From: Massilia eurypsychrophila
GTDB taxonomy: Bacteria; Pseudomonadota; Gammaproteobacteria; Burkholderiales; Burkholderiaceae_D
Reading direction: 5' to 3'
Assembly: GCF_002760655.1 (NCBI RefSeq)
Contig: NZ_PDOC01000001.1
Location: forward strand, 496,001 to 560,000
DNA: 64,000 nt
Shown: positions 37,033 to 45,247 of the stretch, piece after piece
Numbering within the stretch: the stretch's first letter is position 1
Layout of the letters: each line of letters starts with the position of its first letter
Made by a program: the position numbers and the translations under genes
Notes under the pieces: model-generated
Database searches by the model: none
The model's input: the letters and a program-made list of their open reading frames with translations, nothing else
Told to the model about the DNA's origin: nothing

Positions 37033-38206
37033 ATGCACCCCAGCTTGAAGCATCTTTCCGCAGCGTGCGCCGGCACGCTCCTGGTGGCGTGCGTTCAGGT
37101 CGCCCGACCCGATCAGCGACCAATCTGGCCGTCGGCGCAGCCGGCGTTCGCCCAGGCTGACCAGGCCTACCTGGCCGGACGCAACGCGCAACGCGCACCT
37201 GGCCCAGCGCCCGGACGACGCGCTGGCCGCCTACCGCCAGGCGCTGCTGGTGGACCCGGCCCACGTCAACGCTCAGAACGGCCTGGCGACGCTGTACGCC
37301 GAGCAGGGCCAGTATGCACGCGCCATTCCGCTGTGGCAGGCGCTGACCGCGGCGACGCCGGCCAACACCGCCACCGCCTATCTGTTCAGCAATCTCGGCT
37401 ATGCGCACTTGCTCAATGGCGACCATGACGCCGCCGTTGTCGCGCTGGAAAAAGCGTGCCTGCTCGATCCGCTCAGCCACCGCGCCTGGCGCCATCTCGG
37501 CACTGCGCTGCAAAAGCTCGGCCAGCACGAGCGCGCCCAACAGATGCTGCAGCAAGCCGCCGCCCTTGAAACGCACGACTTCAAGGCCGACTACGCGGCG
37601 GCGCAGCGCAGCGGCGTGGCGGCGATCGACAGCGCGGTGGCCGTCGCACCACCGGCCGACAGCTTTCCGGTCAATGAGATACACCAGACCGAGAGCGGCA
37701 TTTTCGAGCTGCGCCGCCGTGGCGCCGACGTCCAGCCGGCCGATGCCATCGCCGCCACGCCGCTCGCTGTCGCACCGGCCGACAGCGATCCGGCGCCAAT
37801 CGCGGCCGCCCCGCGCGGCGTGCTGGCCACCGGTCGCCAGCCGGAGGCGCCGCCGGTGCGCGCGCCAGGCGGCACCACGCTGGAGATTCGCAACGGCAAT
37901 GGCGTGACCGGCATGGCGCGCAAGCTGGCCAGGAAGCTGGGCGACATCGGCATGCGCGTGACGCGGCTGTCGAATCACAAGGGGTTCAATGTCGAGCAGA
38001 CGCGCATCGAGTACCAGCCCGGTTCGCGCGCCGCTGCCGTGCGGCTGGCCGAGCGTTTCGAGCACGCCGCGCTGGTCGAAGTCGCGCCCGGCGTGGCGGT
38101 TGACGTGCGGGTCGTGCTTGGGCGCGATTTGATGCGCAGCAAGCTCGAAGCGCGCCGGCTGATCCGCGCCGCGCTGGCGCGCTCGGCGTCGCGCACGGCG
38201 TTCTGA
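37033..38206 (+). pseudogene. tadD: TadD-like TPR lipoprotein gene, frameshifted by 7-bp duplication
   Basis: The start ATG 37033 has AAGGAG upstream and encodes a lipoprotein-like signal ('LSAACAGTLLVAC'). The frame is good until about 37190. The TPR part ('DDALAAYRQALLVDPAHVNAQNGLATLYAEQGQYARAIPLW', 'LFSNLGYAHLLNGDHDAAVVALEKACLLDPL') and a C-terminal LytR_C-like domain ('TTLEIRNGNGVTGMARKLARKLGDIGM') continue in the +1 frame to 38206. The break is exactly a tandem duplication CGCAACG-CGCAACG (37180-37193); removing one copy joins the frames as G-R-N-A-H-L-A-Q. A GTG at 37250 could restart translation but would give a protein without signal. Broken, phase-variable or a sequencing error cannot be told apart here. 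Confidence 0.85.
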
Positions 38207-38300
38207 GCGCGAGGCGGCCTATACGGTTGGCCGACATCAAGTCGGCCCGGCAGAGTCGCGCGACAATGGGGGCGAGTTAACCTGACCCAGGAGTCCCGCC

Positions 38301-38612
38301 ATGCGTATCGCACACTTTCTGAAAGCCCTCTTCGCCAGCCTGCTGATCCTGTCGATGGTCGCCTGCGCGCCCACCGCCACGCGCGAAGGCACCGGCGAGT
38401 ACATCGATGACACGGTGATCACCACCAAGGTCAAGGCGGCGCTCGCGGCCGATCCCACCGTCAAGGCCACCGAAGTCAATGTCGAGACGTTCAGGGGCAC
38501 CGTCCAGTTAAGCGGCTTCGTCTCGTCGCAAGAGGCGGTCCGCAAGGCGCTCGAACTTACGCGCGCGGTTGCCGGCGTGCGCGGGGTGAAAAATAACATG
38601 GTCGTCAAATAA
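38301..38612 (+). CDS. BON-domain lipoprotein
   Basis: 103 aa with the lipoprotein signal 'ALFASLLILSMVAC' (Cys at about 22) and one BON domain: 'YIDDTVITTKVKAALAADPTVKATEVNVETFRGTVQLSGFVSSQEAVRKALELTRAVAGVRGVKNNMVVK'-type pattern with the two conserved Gly. BON proteins (OsmY-like) bind membranes or envelope in the periplasm under stress. It is separate from the Tad operon (95-bp gap) and ends just before a terminator. Confidence 0.88.
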   Translation: MRIAHFLKALFASLLILSMVACAPTATREGTGEYIDDTVITTKVKAALAADPTVKATEVNVETFRGTVQLSGFVSSQEAVRKALELTRAVAGVRGVKNNMVVK

Positions 38613-38618
38613 CGACAT

Positions 38619-38647
38619 AAAAAAAGCCGCCTCGTTTCCGGGGCGGC
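38619..38647 (-). terminator. Rho-independent terminator
   Basis: Stem GCCGCCTCG / CGGGGCGGC with a TTTC loop; A7 to its left gives a T7 tail on the minus strand. It ends the DUF2807 gene (stop at 38684) and lies after the BON gene on the other strand. Confidence 0.85.
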
Positions 38648-38683
38648 TGCTTGCCTTGTGCGGCGAATTTGTTCCCCGCGAAC

Positions 38684-39454
38684 TTACTCCCAGCTAACGC
38701 TGCCCAGTCCGCTGGCGCTCGACTTGCGGCTGCTGGGCTTGCCATATACGGTAGCCGAGCCAAGGCCGTTGAGTACCAGGTCGGCGCTGCTCCTGGCGTA
38801 TACCGTTGCGCTGCCGAGTCCGCTCATTTTGAGCTCGACCGTGTCGGCGCGCAGGTCGCGCGCTTCCAGGCTGCCGATGCCGCCAAGCTTTGCGCGCAGC
38901 AGCTTGCTCTGGCCGGCAACTTCGATGCGTCCTGCGCCGCGCAGGCTCAGCTCGACGCGCTCGCTGTCGGTGGTGCCGAGCGCCATGTTGCCAACGCCGC
39001 CCAGCGTGGCGTTGATGCTGCGGTAGCGGCTGGCCAGCGTGACGGTGCCGGCGCCGTCCAGCGACAGGCGGATCTGCTCGCCGGTGAAGCCGGTGATGCT
39101 GGCCGATCCGACGCCTTGCGACACCAGTTCGTTAAAGCCGGGTAAGGTCAGTTCCACGCGCAACTGGTCCTTGTTGTTCTTGCCGAAGTTAAAGTGGCGG
39201 TCGTTTTCTATATCGATATGCAAGGTGTCGCCGCGCTGGGTGGTGGTCACCTTCGGTACGTAGCGTTGGTCGCCGGTGATCACCAGCGAAGCGGCCGGTC
39301 CCTGCTTGACGCGCAGGTCGATGGTGCCGCCCAGTTTTACCTTTTGCACGCGGGCATCGATGACCCGCGTTTCGCTGCTGTGCTGGCCCAGCGCCGCGCC
39401 TGAAGTGACGGCCAGTGTCAGGGCGATGCAGACAGTACCGATCAGTGCTTTCAT
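38684..39454 (-). CDS. DUF2807 (GIN-domain) putative adhesin, exported
   Basis: 256 aa with signal peptide ('ALIGTVCIALTLAVTSGAALG'). The mature part is the 'head GIN domain': a parallel beta-solenoid with repeated short strands 'GVGSASITGFTGEQIRLSLDGAGTVTLASRYRSINATLGGVGNMALG' and 'GLGSATVYARSSADLVLNGLGSATVYG'. Each turn carries a G-x-G-S/N pattern. It is secreted to the periplasm or surface; the common database name 'putative auto-transporter adhesin' is not supported by a translocator domain here. Two further small exported genes follow upstream on the same strand. Confidence 0.82.
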   Translation of the reverse strand: MKALIGTVCIALTLAVTSGAALGQHSSETRVIDARVQKVKLGGTIDLRVKQGPAASLVITGDQRYVPKVTTTQRGDTLHIDIENDRHFNFGKNNKDQLRVELTLPGFNELVSQGVGSASITGFTGEQIRLSLDGAGTVTLASRYRSINATLGGVGNMALGTTDSERVELSLRGAGRIEVAGQSKLLRAKLGGIGSLEARDLRADTVELKMSGLGSATVYARSSADLVLNGLGSATVYGKPSSRKSSASGLGSVSWE

Positions 39455-39485
39455 GATGATTCTCCGCGTGGTCGAGGGCGACGAA

Positions 39486-39689
39486 TCAGTTGCCGAGCTG
39501 CGCTTTTTGCGCGGCAGTCAGGCGCTTGGCGGTGATCGTCACCACCGCCATTGGCGCGCTGGTGTCGACTTGCTGGATCAGCGGCGTCGCTGCGCGGTGG
39601 GCCGGCGCGGCGGCGTGGGCAAGCGTGGTCACCGAGGCCAATGCGAGGGCGGTGATGAAGATGACTTCCATGTTTTTTGCGATGTTCAT
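39486..39689 (-). CDS. Small exported hypothetical protein
   Basis: 67 aa from ATG 39689, with AGGAG 7 nt upstream. The first 28 residues are a signal peptide ('VIFITALALASVTTLAHA'); the mature 39 residues include 'APMAVVTITAKRLTAAQKAQLG'. No domain is recognised. A 31-bp gap to the downstream DUF2807 gene suggests co-transcription. The much longer open frame around it is a shadow. Confidence 0.68.
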   Translation of the reverse strand: MNIAKNMEVIFITALALASVTTLAHAAAPAHRAATPLIQQVDTSAPMAVVTITAKRLTAAQKAQLGN

Positions 39690-39882
39690 GTTGGGCTCCT
39701 GGGTCGTTAAGTTCGTTGGGTTGAGTGAACTATAGCCAGGTGCCAGGCGCAGGCCCATCGGATTGCGACAGACTGCATTTAATGCGGTATGGAGTGCAGG
39801 AAACGGCCCGAACGCCGTATGGGGAAAGGTGCGCGCCGCGCACGGCGGGCCTGCCGCCGCGCGCGCTGTTGCGTGTTGCCGC

Positions 39883-40278
39883 TTAACGGTTCGGATTGTT
39901 CGGCCGTGCGTCATAGCGGTTCGGCACGCCGTCGCCGTCGCGGTCGCTGCGGCCATCGGCGCGCTCACCGCGCTGCCAGCCGCCGCGCTGCATGCGCCAG
40001 CCGCCGTCGCGTTGCTCCCACCGCGGCTGTTGATACACATAGCCTTTGCGCATGCGCTCCCAGTGACCGGCGGTCCAGACGTGACGCCGGCCGGTCCAGT
40101 TCCAGTATCCGGCGACCCATTCGTAGCCGCGGCGTGCGTGCGGTACGGCTTCATTGCGCGGCGGTGGTGGCGCGGTGCGCACGACGATGACACTGTCGCG
40201 CTGGGCCGCCTGTGCCGGGGCGAAAGCGGCGCTGCCGATCAGCAGCGCGGCTGCAGTACCGAGGATGGTGGCTTTCAT
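39883..40278 (-). CDS. WxxGxW-repeat (YXWQ-type) exported protein
   Basis: 131 aa from ATG 40278, with AGGAGAAA 5 nt upstream (upstream in-frame ATG at 40311 is weaker). The signal peptide is '[22 protein letters not shown]'. Two W-x-x-G-x-W units are visible: '[36 protein letters not shown]'. The C-terminus is basic and Asp-rich ('[24 protein letters not shown]', a calcium-site-like DxDxDG run). It is an envelope protein of unknown function, common in Burkholderiales. Confidence 0.8.
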   Translation of the reverse strand: MKATILGTAAALLIGSAAFAPAQAAQRDSVIVVRTAPPPPRNEAVPHARRGYEWVAGYWNWTGRRHVWTAGHWERMRKGYVYQQPRWEQRDGGWRMQRGGWQRGERADGRSDRDGDGVPNRYDARPNNPNR

Positions 40279-40407
40279 GTTTTTCTCCTGATGAAGTGAG
40301 TGTGACTTCACTATAGAGAATTGGCGGCGCGCAAACGGAATTGATGCGTTCGCTTACACCAGATACATTAGGCCACACGCGGCGTGCCTGGCGCCGCCCC
40401 TGCCAAG

Positions 40408-40767
40408 CTAGCGCCTGCCGCGGTGCCCGTGTCCCCAGCCGCCGTGATGGCCGCCGCCGCGCCAGCCGCGATGGCCCAATCCATGGTGCCGATGATGGCC
40501 GTGATGGCCGCGAAAGCCATGGCCGTGATGGCCGCGAAAGCCATGGCCCCGGTGCGACCCGAACCACAAGTCGAGCGAGACGGGGGGGCCGACATACGCC
40601 GGCACGTCGCCATACGCCGGTTGCCCATACGGGTAGCGGTATCCGTACGGATCGTAGGCCGTGTAGCTGGCGGGATACGGTTCATAGACAGCGCAACCGC
40701 CCAGCGAAGCGGCCAGCGACAGCGAAAATAGCAGGCGTTTCGCGGCGCCTTTCAGGTCCAGGTTCAT
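40408..40767 (-). CDS. His/Gly-rich lipoprotein
   Basis: 119 aa with the lipoprotein signal 'LLFSLSLAASLGGC' (Cys 25). The mature part has a Tyr/Pro segment ('YPASYTAYDPYGYRYPYGQPAYG'), 'VSLDLWFGSHRG', then a His/Gly/Arg-rich tail. The tail includes an exact 24-bp DNA tandem duplication (40501-40548) encoding G-H-G-F-R-G-H-H twice. Similar proteins carry the motif SLDLGFGYG/WG in many proteobacteria. Metal binding by the His tail is possible but inferred. Confidence 0.75.
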   Translation of the reverse strand: MNLDLKGAAKRLLFSLSLAASLGGCAVYEPYPASYTAYDPYGYRYPYGQPAYGDVPAYVGPPVSLDLWFGSHRGHGFRGHHGHGFRGHHGHHRHHGLGHRGWRGGGHHGGWGHGHRGRR

Positions 40768-41012
40768 GTCTTCACACCAAGTTGATGCTGCATGGCCCTT
40801 GGATATGCCGCAACCGTTGCCGGTTCGCTCTCCTCACAGTCCGTTACAAAGTCCTATGCGTTCGGCGCGCCGAATATGCTCCTAGCATTTATTTACTTTT
40901 ATTATTATCATGGCTTTTCCGGCATGCGACGCGAACTGCAGCAGTCAGGCCCGGCTGACGCGGTAACCGTCGCCCGCAGTCTCTTGTTGAGGGCCACGAA
41001 ACACGATGCGAC

Positions 41013-41876
41013 ATGCGAACATACAAACCCTATAACGGCGCATCGGCAACGCTGCGCCCCCGCCGGCGCTCGGCAGCGCGGGCACCGGCCGATCGGCTGT
41101 CGTCCGACACGCTGCTCAACGTCGAGCAGATGCTGATCAACGAGGCGCTGGTGGACAAGGTGTTGCAGTACGAAAAGACCGAGGCTGCGCTGCGCGCCAG
41201 CGAAAAGAAACTCAACGAGCTGCTCGCGCACCAGGTCGCCTCGCGCGAAGAAGAGCGCAAGCGGATCGTGCGCGAGATCGACGGCAATCTCGGCCAGAAC
41301 CTGATGGCGCTGCGCACCGACATTTCCGCTCTGCATGCGCGTACCGCCAGGGCGCACCCGCGCTTGCACGACTGGGTCGACAAGGCGCTCGACAGAATCG
41401 ACGGCACCATCAGTTCGGTCGGCCAGATCGTCGCCCACATGCGGCCTTTTCAGATCGAACTGGGGGTGGTGGCCGCGGTAGAATGGGAACTCGACAGATT
41501 CGAGCGCACATCCGGCCTGCGCTGCAGGCTGTCGCGCGATGCGCACTTCGACGGCAAGGCGCTGTCCGACGAGCAGACGCTGGCGCTGTACCGGGCGCTG
41601 CAGGAATGCCTGAGCAATGTGTTCCGCCACGCGCTGGCCAGCCGGGTCGACGTCAGCTTCGCGCAGCTCGACAACGCGGTGACGATGAAGGTCAGCGACA
41701 ACGGCGTCGGCTTCAATACTGGTCAGGCGCGCAAGTCGAGTTCGTACGGCCTGCTCGATGTCGAGGAGCGCATGACTGCCCTCGGCGGCCAGCTGAGCGT
41801 AATCAGTTCGCGCCCGCACGGCACCACCGTGACGCTGACGATCCCGCTCGTGCAGTTTTCATCCCGCAATCATTAA
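41013..41876 (+). CDS. NarL-type histidine-kinase-like protein lacking the phospho-acceptor His
   Basis: 287 aa, no TM segment. After a basic N-terminus and short coiled coil (about 55-80) comes the HisKA_3 dimerisation helix 'EEERKRIVREIDGNLGQNL' (79-97). In this family the pattern is R-E-x-H-D-x-L-G-Q; here position 90 is Asp (codon GAC at 41280) instead of His. The HATPase_c domain is intact: N box 'LQECLSNVFRHA', G1 'VSDNGVGFN', G2 'SSSYGLLDVEERMTALGG' and 'HGTTVTLTIPL'. It can probably bind ATP but not autophosphorylate in the usual way. No response regulator is adjacent; a 133-aa protein and a KaiC-like protein follow on the same strand. Confidence 0.82.
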   Translation: MRTYKPYNGASATLRPRRRSAARAPADRLSSDTLLNVEQMLINEALVDKVLQYEKTEAALRASEKKLNELLAHQVASREEERKRIVREIDGNLGQNLMALRTDISALHARTARAHPRLHDWVDKALDRIDGTISSVGQIVAHMRPFQIELGVVAAVEWELDRFERTSGLRCRLSRDAHFDGKALSDEQTLALYRALQECLSNVFRHALASRVDVSFAQLDNAVTMKVSDNGVGFNTGQARKSSSYGLLDVEERMTALGGQLSVISSRPHGTTVTLTIPLVQFSSRNH

Positions 41877-42000
41877 TTTTTCATCATTGAAGTTCACGCT
41901 TTCAGCTAAAATCTCACCAAACGAACCAGCCCCGAGAAGACGAGAGCGATGTTAGTGCAGTGCAAGAGGGCGGCGCCCCGCTGTCGCCGAAAGGGCATTT

Positions 42001-42402
42001 ATGGCTTTGAGAAGTGAGCTCCTGCGCACGCTGCTGGAGCAGGTCGACAACCGCGCTGACGGCACGGCGCAGCGCGACGCCATCGTCGTCTGGCTGGCGT
42101 TGCTGGGAAAATTTTCGCCGCTGATCGGGCCGGGCAGCGTGAACGTGCTGTTCATGCGCAGCGTCGAAGTCAACCGCGCCGCCTTTGCCTGGCTGCCGCC
42201 GATCGCGCTGGACGGCGCCGGCGGCGCGCATTTCAGCGCCTTCGAGACCGTCCTCAAGACCCAGCCATCCGAAGAGGTGATGCGCGCCACGCGCGCCTTG
42301 CTGGGCACATTCATTGACTCGCTGTTCACGTTGATCGGACCGGCACTCACCGCCAAGTTCGTCGGTTCGGCTGTCGGCGACAAACGCGACCAAAAAAAGT
42401 AG
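42001..42402 (+). CDS. Hypothetical protein of the KaiC-like operon
   Basis: 133 aa, soluble and mainly helical ('LRSELLRTLLEQVDNRADGTAQRDAIVVWLALLGKFSPLIGPGSVNVLF', 'VMRATRALLGTFIDSLFTLIGPALTAKFV'). I do not recognise a domain; it is not KaiB (no thioredoxin-like motif). It ends 10 bp before the KaiC-like gene and starts 124 bp after the kinase-like gene, so the three are probably one transcript. Its role may be as adaptor between the two. Confidence 0.65.
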   Translation: MALRSELLRTLLEQVDNRADGTAQRDAIVVWLALLGKFSPLIGPGSVNVLFMRSVEVNRAAFAWLPPIALDGAGGAHFSAFETVLKTQPSEEVMRATRALLGTFIDSLFTLIGPALTAKFVGSAVGDKRDQKK

Positions 42403-42412
42403 ATAGGAGCAT

Positions 42413-43876
42413 TTGATGAGCGACAAACTGAAGGTAAAGCTGTTAAAGACGGGCGTTCCCGGACTCGACGAGATTCTCGGCGCCGGCTTGCCGGAGCTGT
42501 CGTTCAATATCATTGGCGGCTCGCCCGGCAGTGGCAAGACGACCTTTGCCCAGCAGATCATGTTTTCCCTCGCCACCCCGACGTCGAAGGCATTGTTCTT
42601 CACGGCAATGGGTGAGCCGCCCGTCAAGATGCTGCGCTACCAGCAGCAGTTCGATTTCTTCGATTTCGACAAGGTTGACGGATCGATCGAGTTCATCAAC
42701 CTGGCCGCAGAGGTCGAGCAGGGCAATTTCGACCTGGTGCTGGCGCAGATCCTCGATGCCGTGCGCATCCACGCGCCGGCGTATGTCTTCATCGACTCGT
42801 TCCGTTCGTTCATCCAGGGCGCCAAAGGCGAGCACCGCGAGATCCAGGCACTGCAGTCGTTCGTGCAGCAACTGGTGACGCAAATGACCGGCTGGCACGC
42901 GACCACCTTCCTGGTCGGCGAATATCTTGCCAACGAAGCGGACCAGAACCCGATTTTCACGGTGGCCGATGGCATCATCTGGCTCAATCAAGTAGTCCAG
43001 CGCAACGCCATGGTGCGCAAGGTGCAGGTCATCAAGATGCGCGGCCAGCGCCAGCGTCCCGGGATGCACACCTTTCGCATCAGCAACGTCGGCGTCGAAA
43101 TATTCCCGCGCATGATCGCGGCCCAGGAAACGACCGGCGACGACGCGCCTGCTGCGGCCTCGGCCAGCCGCCTGTCGATGGGTGTGCCTGAGCTCGACGG
43201 CATGCTTGGCGGCGGCCTGCCGTCCGGCTATTCGATGCTGCTGGTGGGCCCTTCCGGCTCCGGCAAGTCGACGCTGGCGACCGAGTTCGTCGCCGAAGGT
43301 GTGCGGCAGGACGAAAGGTGCGTCATCGCGCTGTTCGAGAAGAGCCCGAGCCAGATGATGAACGGCAAGCTCGATCGCCTCGTTCGCTCCGGCAAGGTGG
43401 CGATGCTCAACGTGCGCACGCTGGACCTGTCGGTCGACGAGACCTTGCACGAGCTGGTGTTGCTGATCGATCAGACCCGTGCCACCCGCGTCGTACTCGA
43501 TTCGCTGTCGGCGTTCGAGCTGGCACTGGCGCCAGAGTTCCGTGAGGATTTCCGTGAGTCGCTGTTCCGCATGACCACGGTGCTGACCGAAAAAGGCGTG
43601 ACCCTGCTGATGACGGCCGAGCTGGAAGACCGCTTCACCGAGCTGCGCTTCAGCCCGAACGGCAGCGCCTTCCTGGTCGACGCCATCGTCATGCTGCGCT
43701 ACATCGAAACCGAGGCCGAGATCCGCACGCTCATTTCGGTCATCAAGGTGCGCGGCAGCGCCCACAGCCGCGAGTTCCGGGTGTTCGAGATCGGCGACGA
43801 TACGGTCAAGATCGGCGGCCGGCCGGCGCCTTACGCCGGCATCCTCGGCGGCAGCCCGGACACGACTACCGGCTGA
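42413..43876 (+). CDS. KaiC-like double RecA/P-loop ATPase
   Basis: 487 aa with two KaiC domains in tandem. CI: 'TGVPGLDEILGAGLPELSFNIIGGSPGSGKTTF' (Walker A 34-42), 'YVFIDSFRSF' Walker B. CII: 'MGVPELDGMLGGGLPSGYSMLLVGPSGSGKSTL', 'RVVLDSLSAFELAL' Walker B. The paired catalytic Glu (E-E) of KaiC is partial: 'FTAMGEPPVKM' in CI and 'ALFEKSPSQM' in CII. The Ser-Thr autophosphorylation pair of cyanobacterial KaiC is not evident. There is no kaiA or kaiB nearby, so it is a KaiC-family signalling ATPase rather than a clock. The upstream gene in the operon is a histidine-kinase-like protein. Confidence 0.88.
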   Translation: MMSDKLKVKLLKTGVPGLDEILGAGLPELSFNIIGGSPGSGKTTFAQQIMFSLATPTSKALFFTAMGEPPVKMLRYQQQFDFFDFDKVDGSIEFINLAAEVEQGNFDLVLAQILDAVRIHAPAYVFIDSFRSFIQGAKGEHREIQALQSFVQQLVTQMTGWHATTFLVGEYLANEADQNPIFTVADGIIWLNQVVQRNAMVRKVQVIKMRGQRQRPGMHTFRISNVGVEIFPRMIAAQETTGDDAPAAASASRLSMGVPELDGMLGGGLPSGYSMLLVGPSGSGKSTLATEFVAEGVRQDERCVIALFEKSPSQMMNGKLDRLVRSGKVAMLNVRTLDLSVDETLHELVLLIDQTRATRVVLDSLSAFELALAPEFREDFRESLFRMTTVLTEKGVTLLMTAELEDRFTELRFSPNGSAFLVDAIVMLRYIETEAEIRTLISVIKVRGSAHSREFRVFEIGDDTVKIGGRPAPYAGILGGSPDTTTG

Positions 43877-44300
43877 GTACCAGGCGGCTGGTCCGCCCGG
43901 CCATCAGGAAGCCGATAGCTGCACCGAACTGCCGCCAAACACAGCGTGCTGCCGCAGCGATGGCGTGAACAAGCTGTAAAGCCCGTTCCGCGCCGTGCTG
44001 CGCCGCCTCATCGCTAGGCGACTTTCTCGCGGGGCCAGGATGGCCAGCGCCTGCTTGCGTGGGGTGAGCGACGCTAGATCTGCTGGCGAACTTGGGAGTA
44101 AACGAGCCCATCCCTCGCTGAGGCGGGTGTGACGGGATTGGCAAACAGCTTTTGGCCGGGGCTTAGTTATGGTCGCTATCCGACGATAGCCGGGATGCAT
44201 ATCTTCAGCGGGCGGATACCAAATCGCTACCGGAAACGGAGCGGGATTCTTGAGCGATGTCGTGCGGCCTAGAAACCTACACAGTGCCTACACGGCGTCC
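43877..44300. other. Intergenic region before the tRNA island
   Basis: About 420 bp between the KaiC-like gene and the left island boundary. Open frames exist on the minus strand (for example 43904-44200) but have no ribosome site or recognisable domain. A small hairpin GCTATC/GATAGC lies near 44173-44188. I see no gene I can support. Confidence 0.4.
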
Positions 44301-44306
44301 AGAAAG

Positions 44307-44334
44307 CAAAAAGCCCAACCTGAAAGGCTGGGCT
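44307..44334 (-). terminator. Original terminator of the tRNA-Thr transcript
   Basis: Hairpin AGCCCA-A-CCT-GAA-AGG-C-TGGGCT (44312-44334) with A4-5 to the left, giving a T tail on the minus strand. It lies immediately beyond the duplicated tRNA 3' half, as the native terminator of tRNA-Thr would before island insertion. Confidence 0.7.
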
Positions 44335-44347
44335 AAGTGCTTGATTA

Positions 44348-44401
44348 TATTGGTGCCGACTGCCGGTTTCGAACTGGCCACCTGATGATTACAAATCAAC
44401 T
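44348..44401. repeat. Left attachment-site repeat (partial tRNA-Thr copy)
   Basis: 54 bp identical to 50838-50891, extendable to 61 bp with one mismatch (44341-44401 versus 50831-50891). It contains the T arm, variable loop, anticodon stem/loop and acceptor 3' strand with CCA but not the 5' half, so it is not a functional tRNA. Confidence 0.88.
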
Positions 44402-44758
44402 TCAACACCCTGTAATCAACTGGAATTTTCAATAAAATCAATGGCTTAACATACCCTAGTATACCGCATTTTACCACCATTTACTGCAGCCACTGCAGCA
44501 GATTTGCAGCAAGGTGGACTATGTATGGTCACCCCGGTAGGGCTTGGTAACCGTGAAGAGGTCAGTCTGTCCAACCCCTGTGGCTGCGCAACAGTCGAGG
44601 GATGAACCGGCACAGCGGTAAAGAAAAGGAGCTGGTAGCCCGCAGCGCAGCACCTTGCAGCCGGCAGGCGGGACGGCAGCCTGAAGTCGCTCGCACTCGA
44701 ACACCACACCCGCCCCAAGGATGCGCTTGTTCCAAGCAATCTTGCTGCGTCACGGCCA
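44402..44758. other. Left end of island, no supported gene
   Basis: 357 bp. The part next to the att repeat is AT-rich (44402-44500) and has repeated TGCAGCA words at 44483-44512. The rest holds only overlapping short frames on both strands without ribosome sites. An excision or integrase-arm region would be expected here, but none can be defined by eye. Confidence 0.4.
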
Positions 44759-45100
44759 TCAAATTTTGCATGCCTTATATCGCTCGCTCAGATTGACTGA
44801 GAAAGTAGGGTAGCGAATCGTTGGAGTGACTGTGTTTGGCGCGCTCGTCAGTTCCACGCCCGAGCACGGATTTTTGCTTAAATTCAAATAGTGTTGGGCA
44901 AGGTCATTATTTTCGATGTTTGAGATGTTCATGTAAGGTATGCCTAGGCGACCTAGTTCTCTCATCAATGTGTTCAAGAAGCCATACCGCTGGAACTCTG
45001 GGCGAAGTCGTATGTTTTCAATAGCAGGACAGCTACGAATGATAGTTGATATTTCGTCCATTGATGCTTTCTGTCTTCTCGTCAGCTTTTCGCTGATCAA
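44759..45100 (-). CDS. Truncated GNAT-like acetyltransferase fragment (tentative)
   Basis: 113 aa from a TTG at 45100; TAG closes the frame about 20 nt upstream and no good ribosome site is seen. 'IENIRLRPEFQRYGFLNTLMRELGRLGIPYMNISNIENNDLAQHYLNL' resembles the acetyl-CoA-binding C-terminal part of GNAT enzymes (R-x-x-G-x-x motif weakened to R-P-E-F-Q-R-Y-G). The N-terminal half of a GNAT domain is missing, so this is probably the remnant of a longer gene, in keeping with island decay. Function is not assured. Confidence 0.45.
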   Translation of the reverse strand: MISEKLTRRQKASMDEISTIIRSCPAIENIRLRPEFQRYGFLNTLMRELGRLGIPYMNISNIENNDLAQHYLNLSKNPCSGVELTSAPNTVTPTIRYPTFSVNLSERYKACKI

Positions 45101-45247
45101 AAGTTTGATGCCTTCTTGCTAACGGGAATTTTTCCATTTGTATGCTTTCGCCGGTAGAGGCACAATTTGGGAAATGTTAGCACGAACGTCTCCTGAAAGC
45201 CTGTCGTCGGCAGGCGGCTAACAGAATGTTTTCTGCCGCCGTTTTCT

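Noticed and set aside
42413-43876. Circadian clock operon
   Set aside because: No kaiA or kaiB, catalytic Glu pair and Ser-Thr phosphosite not conserved.
43904-44200. 98-codon minus-strand frame
   Set aside because: No ribosome site, no domain, immediately outside the island; could be chance.
44351-44401. Second tRNA-Thr gene
   Set aside because: Only the 3' half is present; the D arm and 5' acceptor strand are missing.
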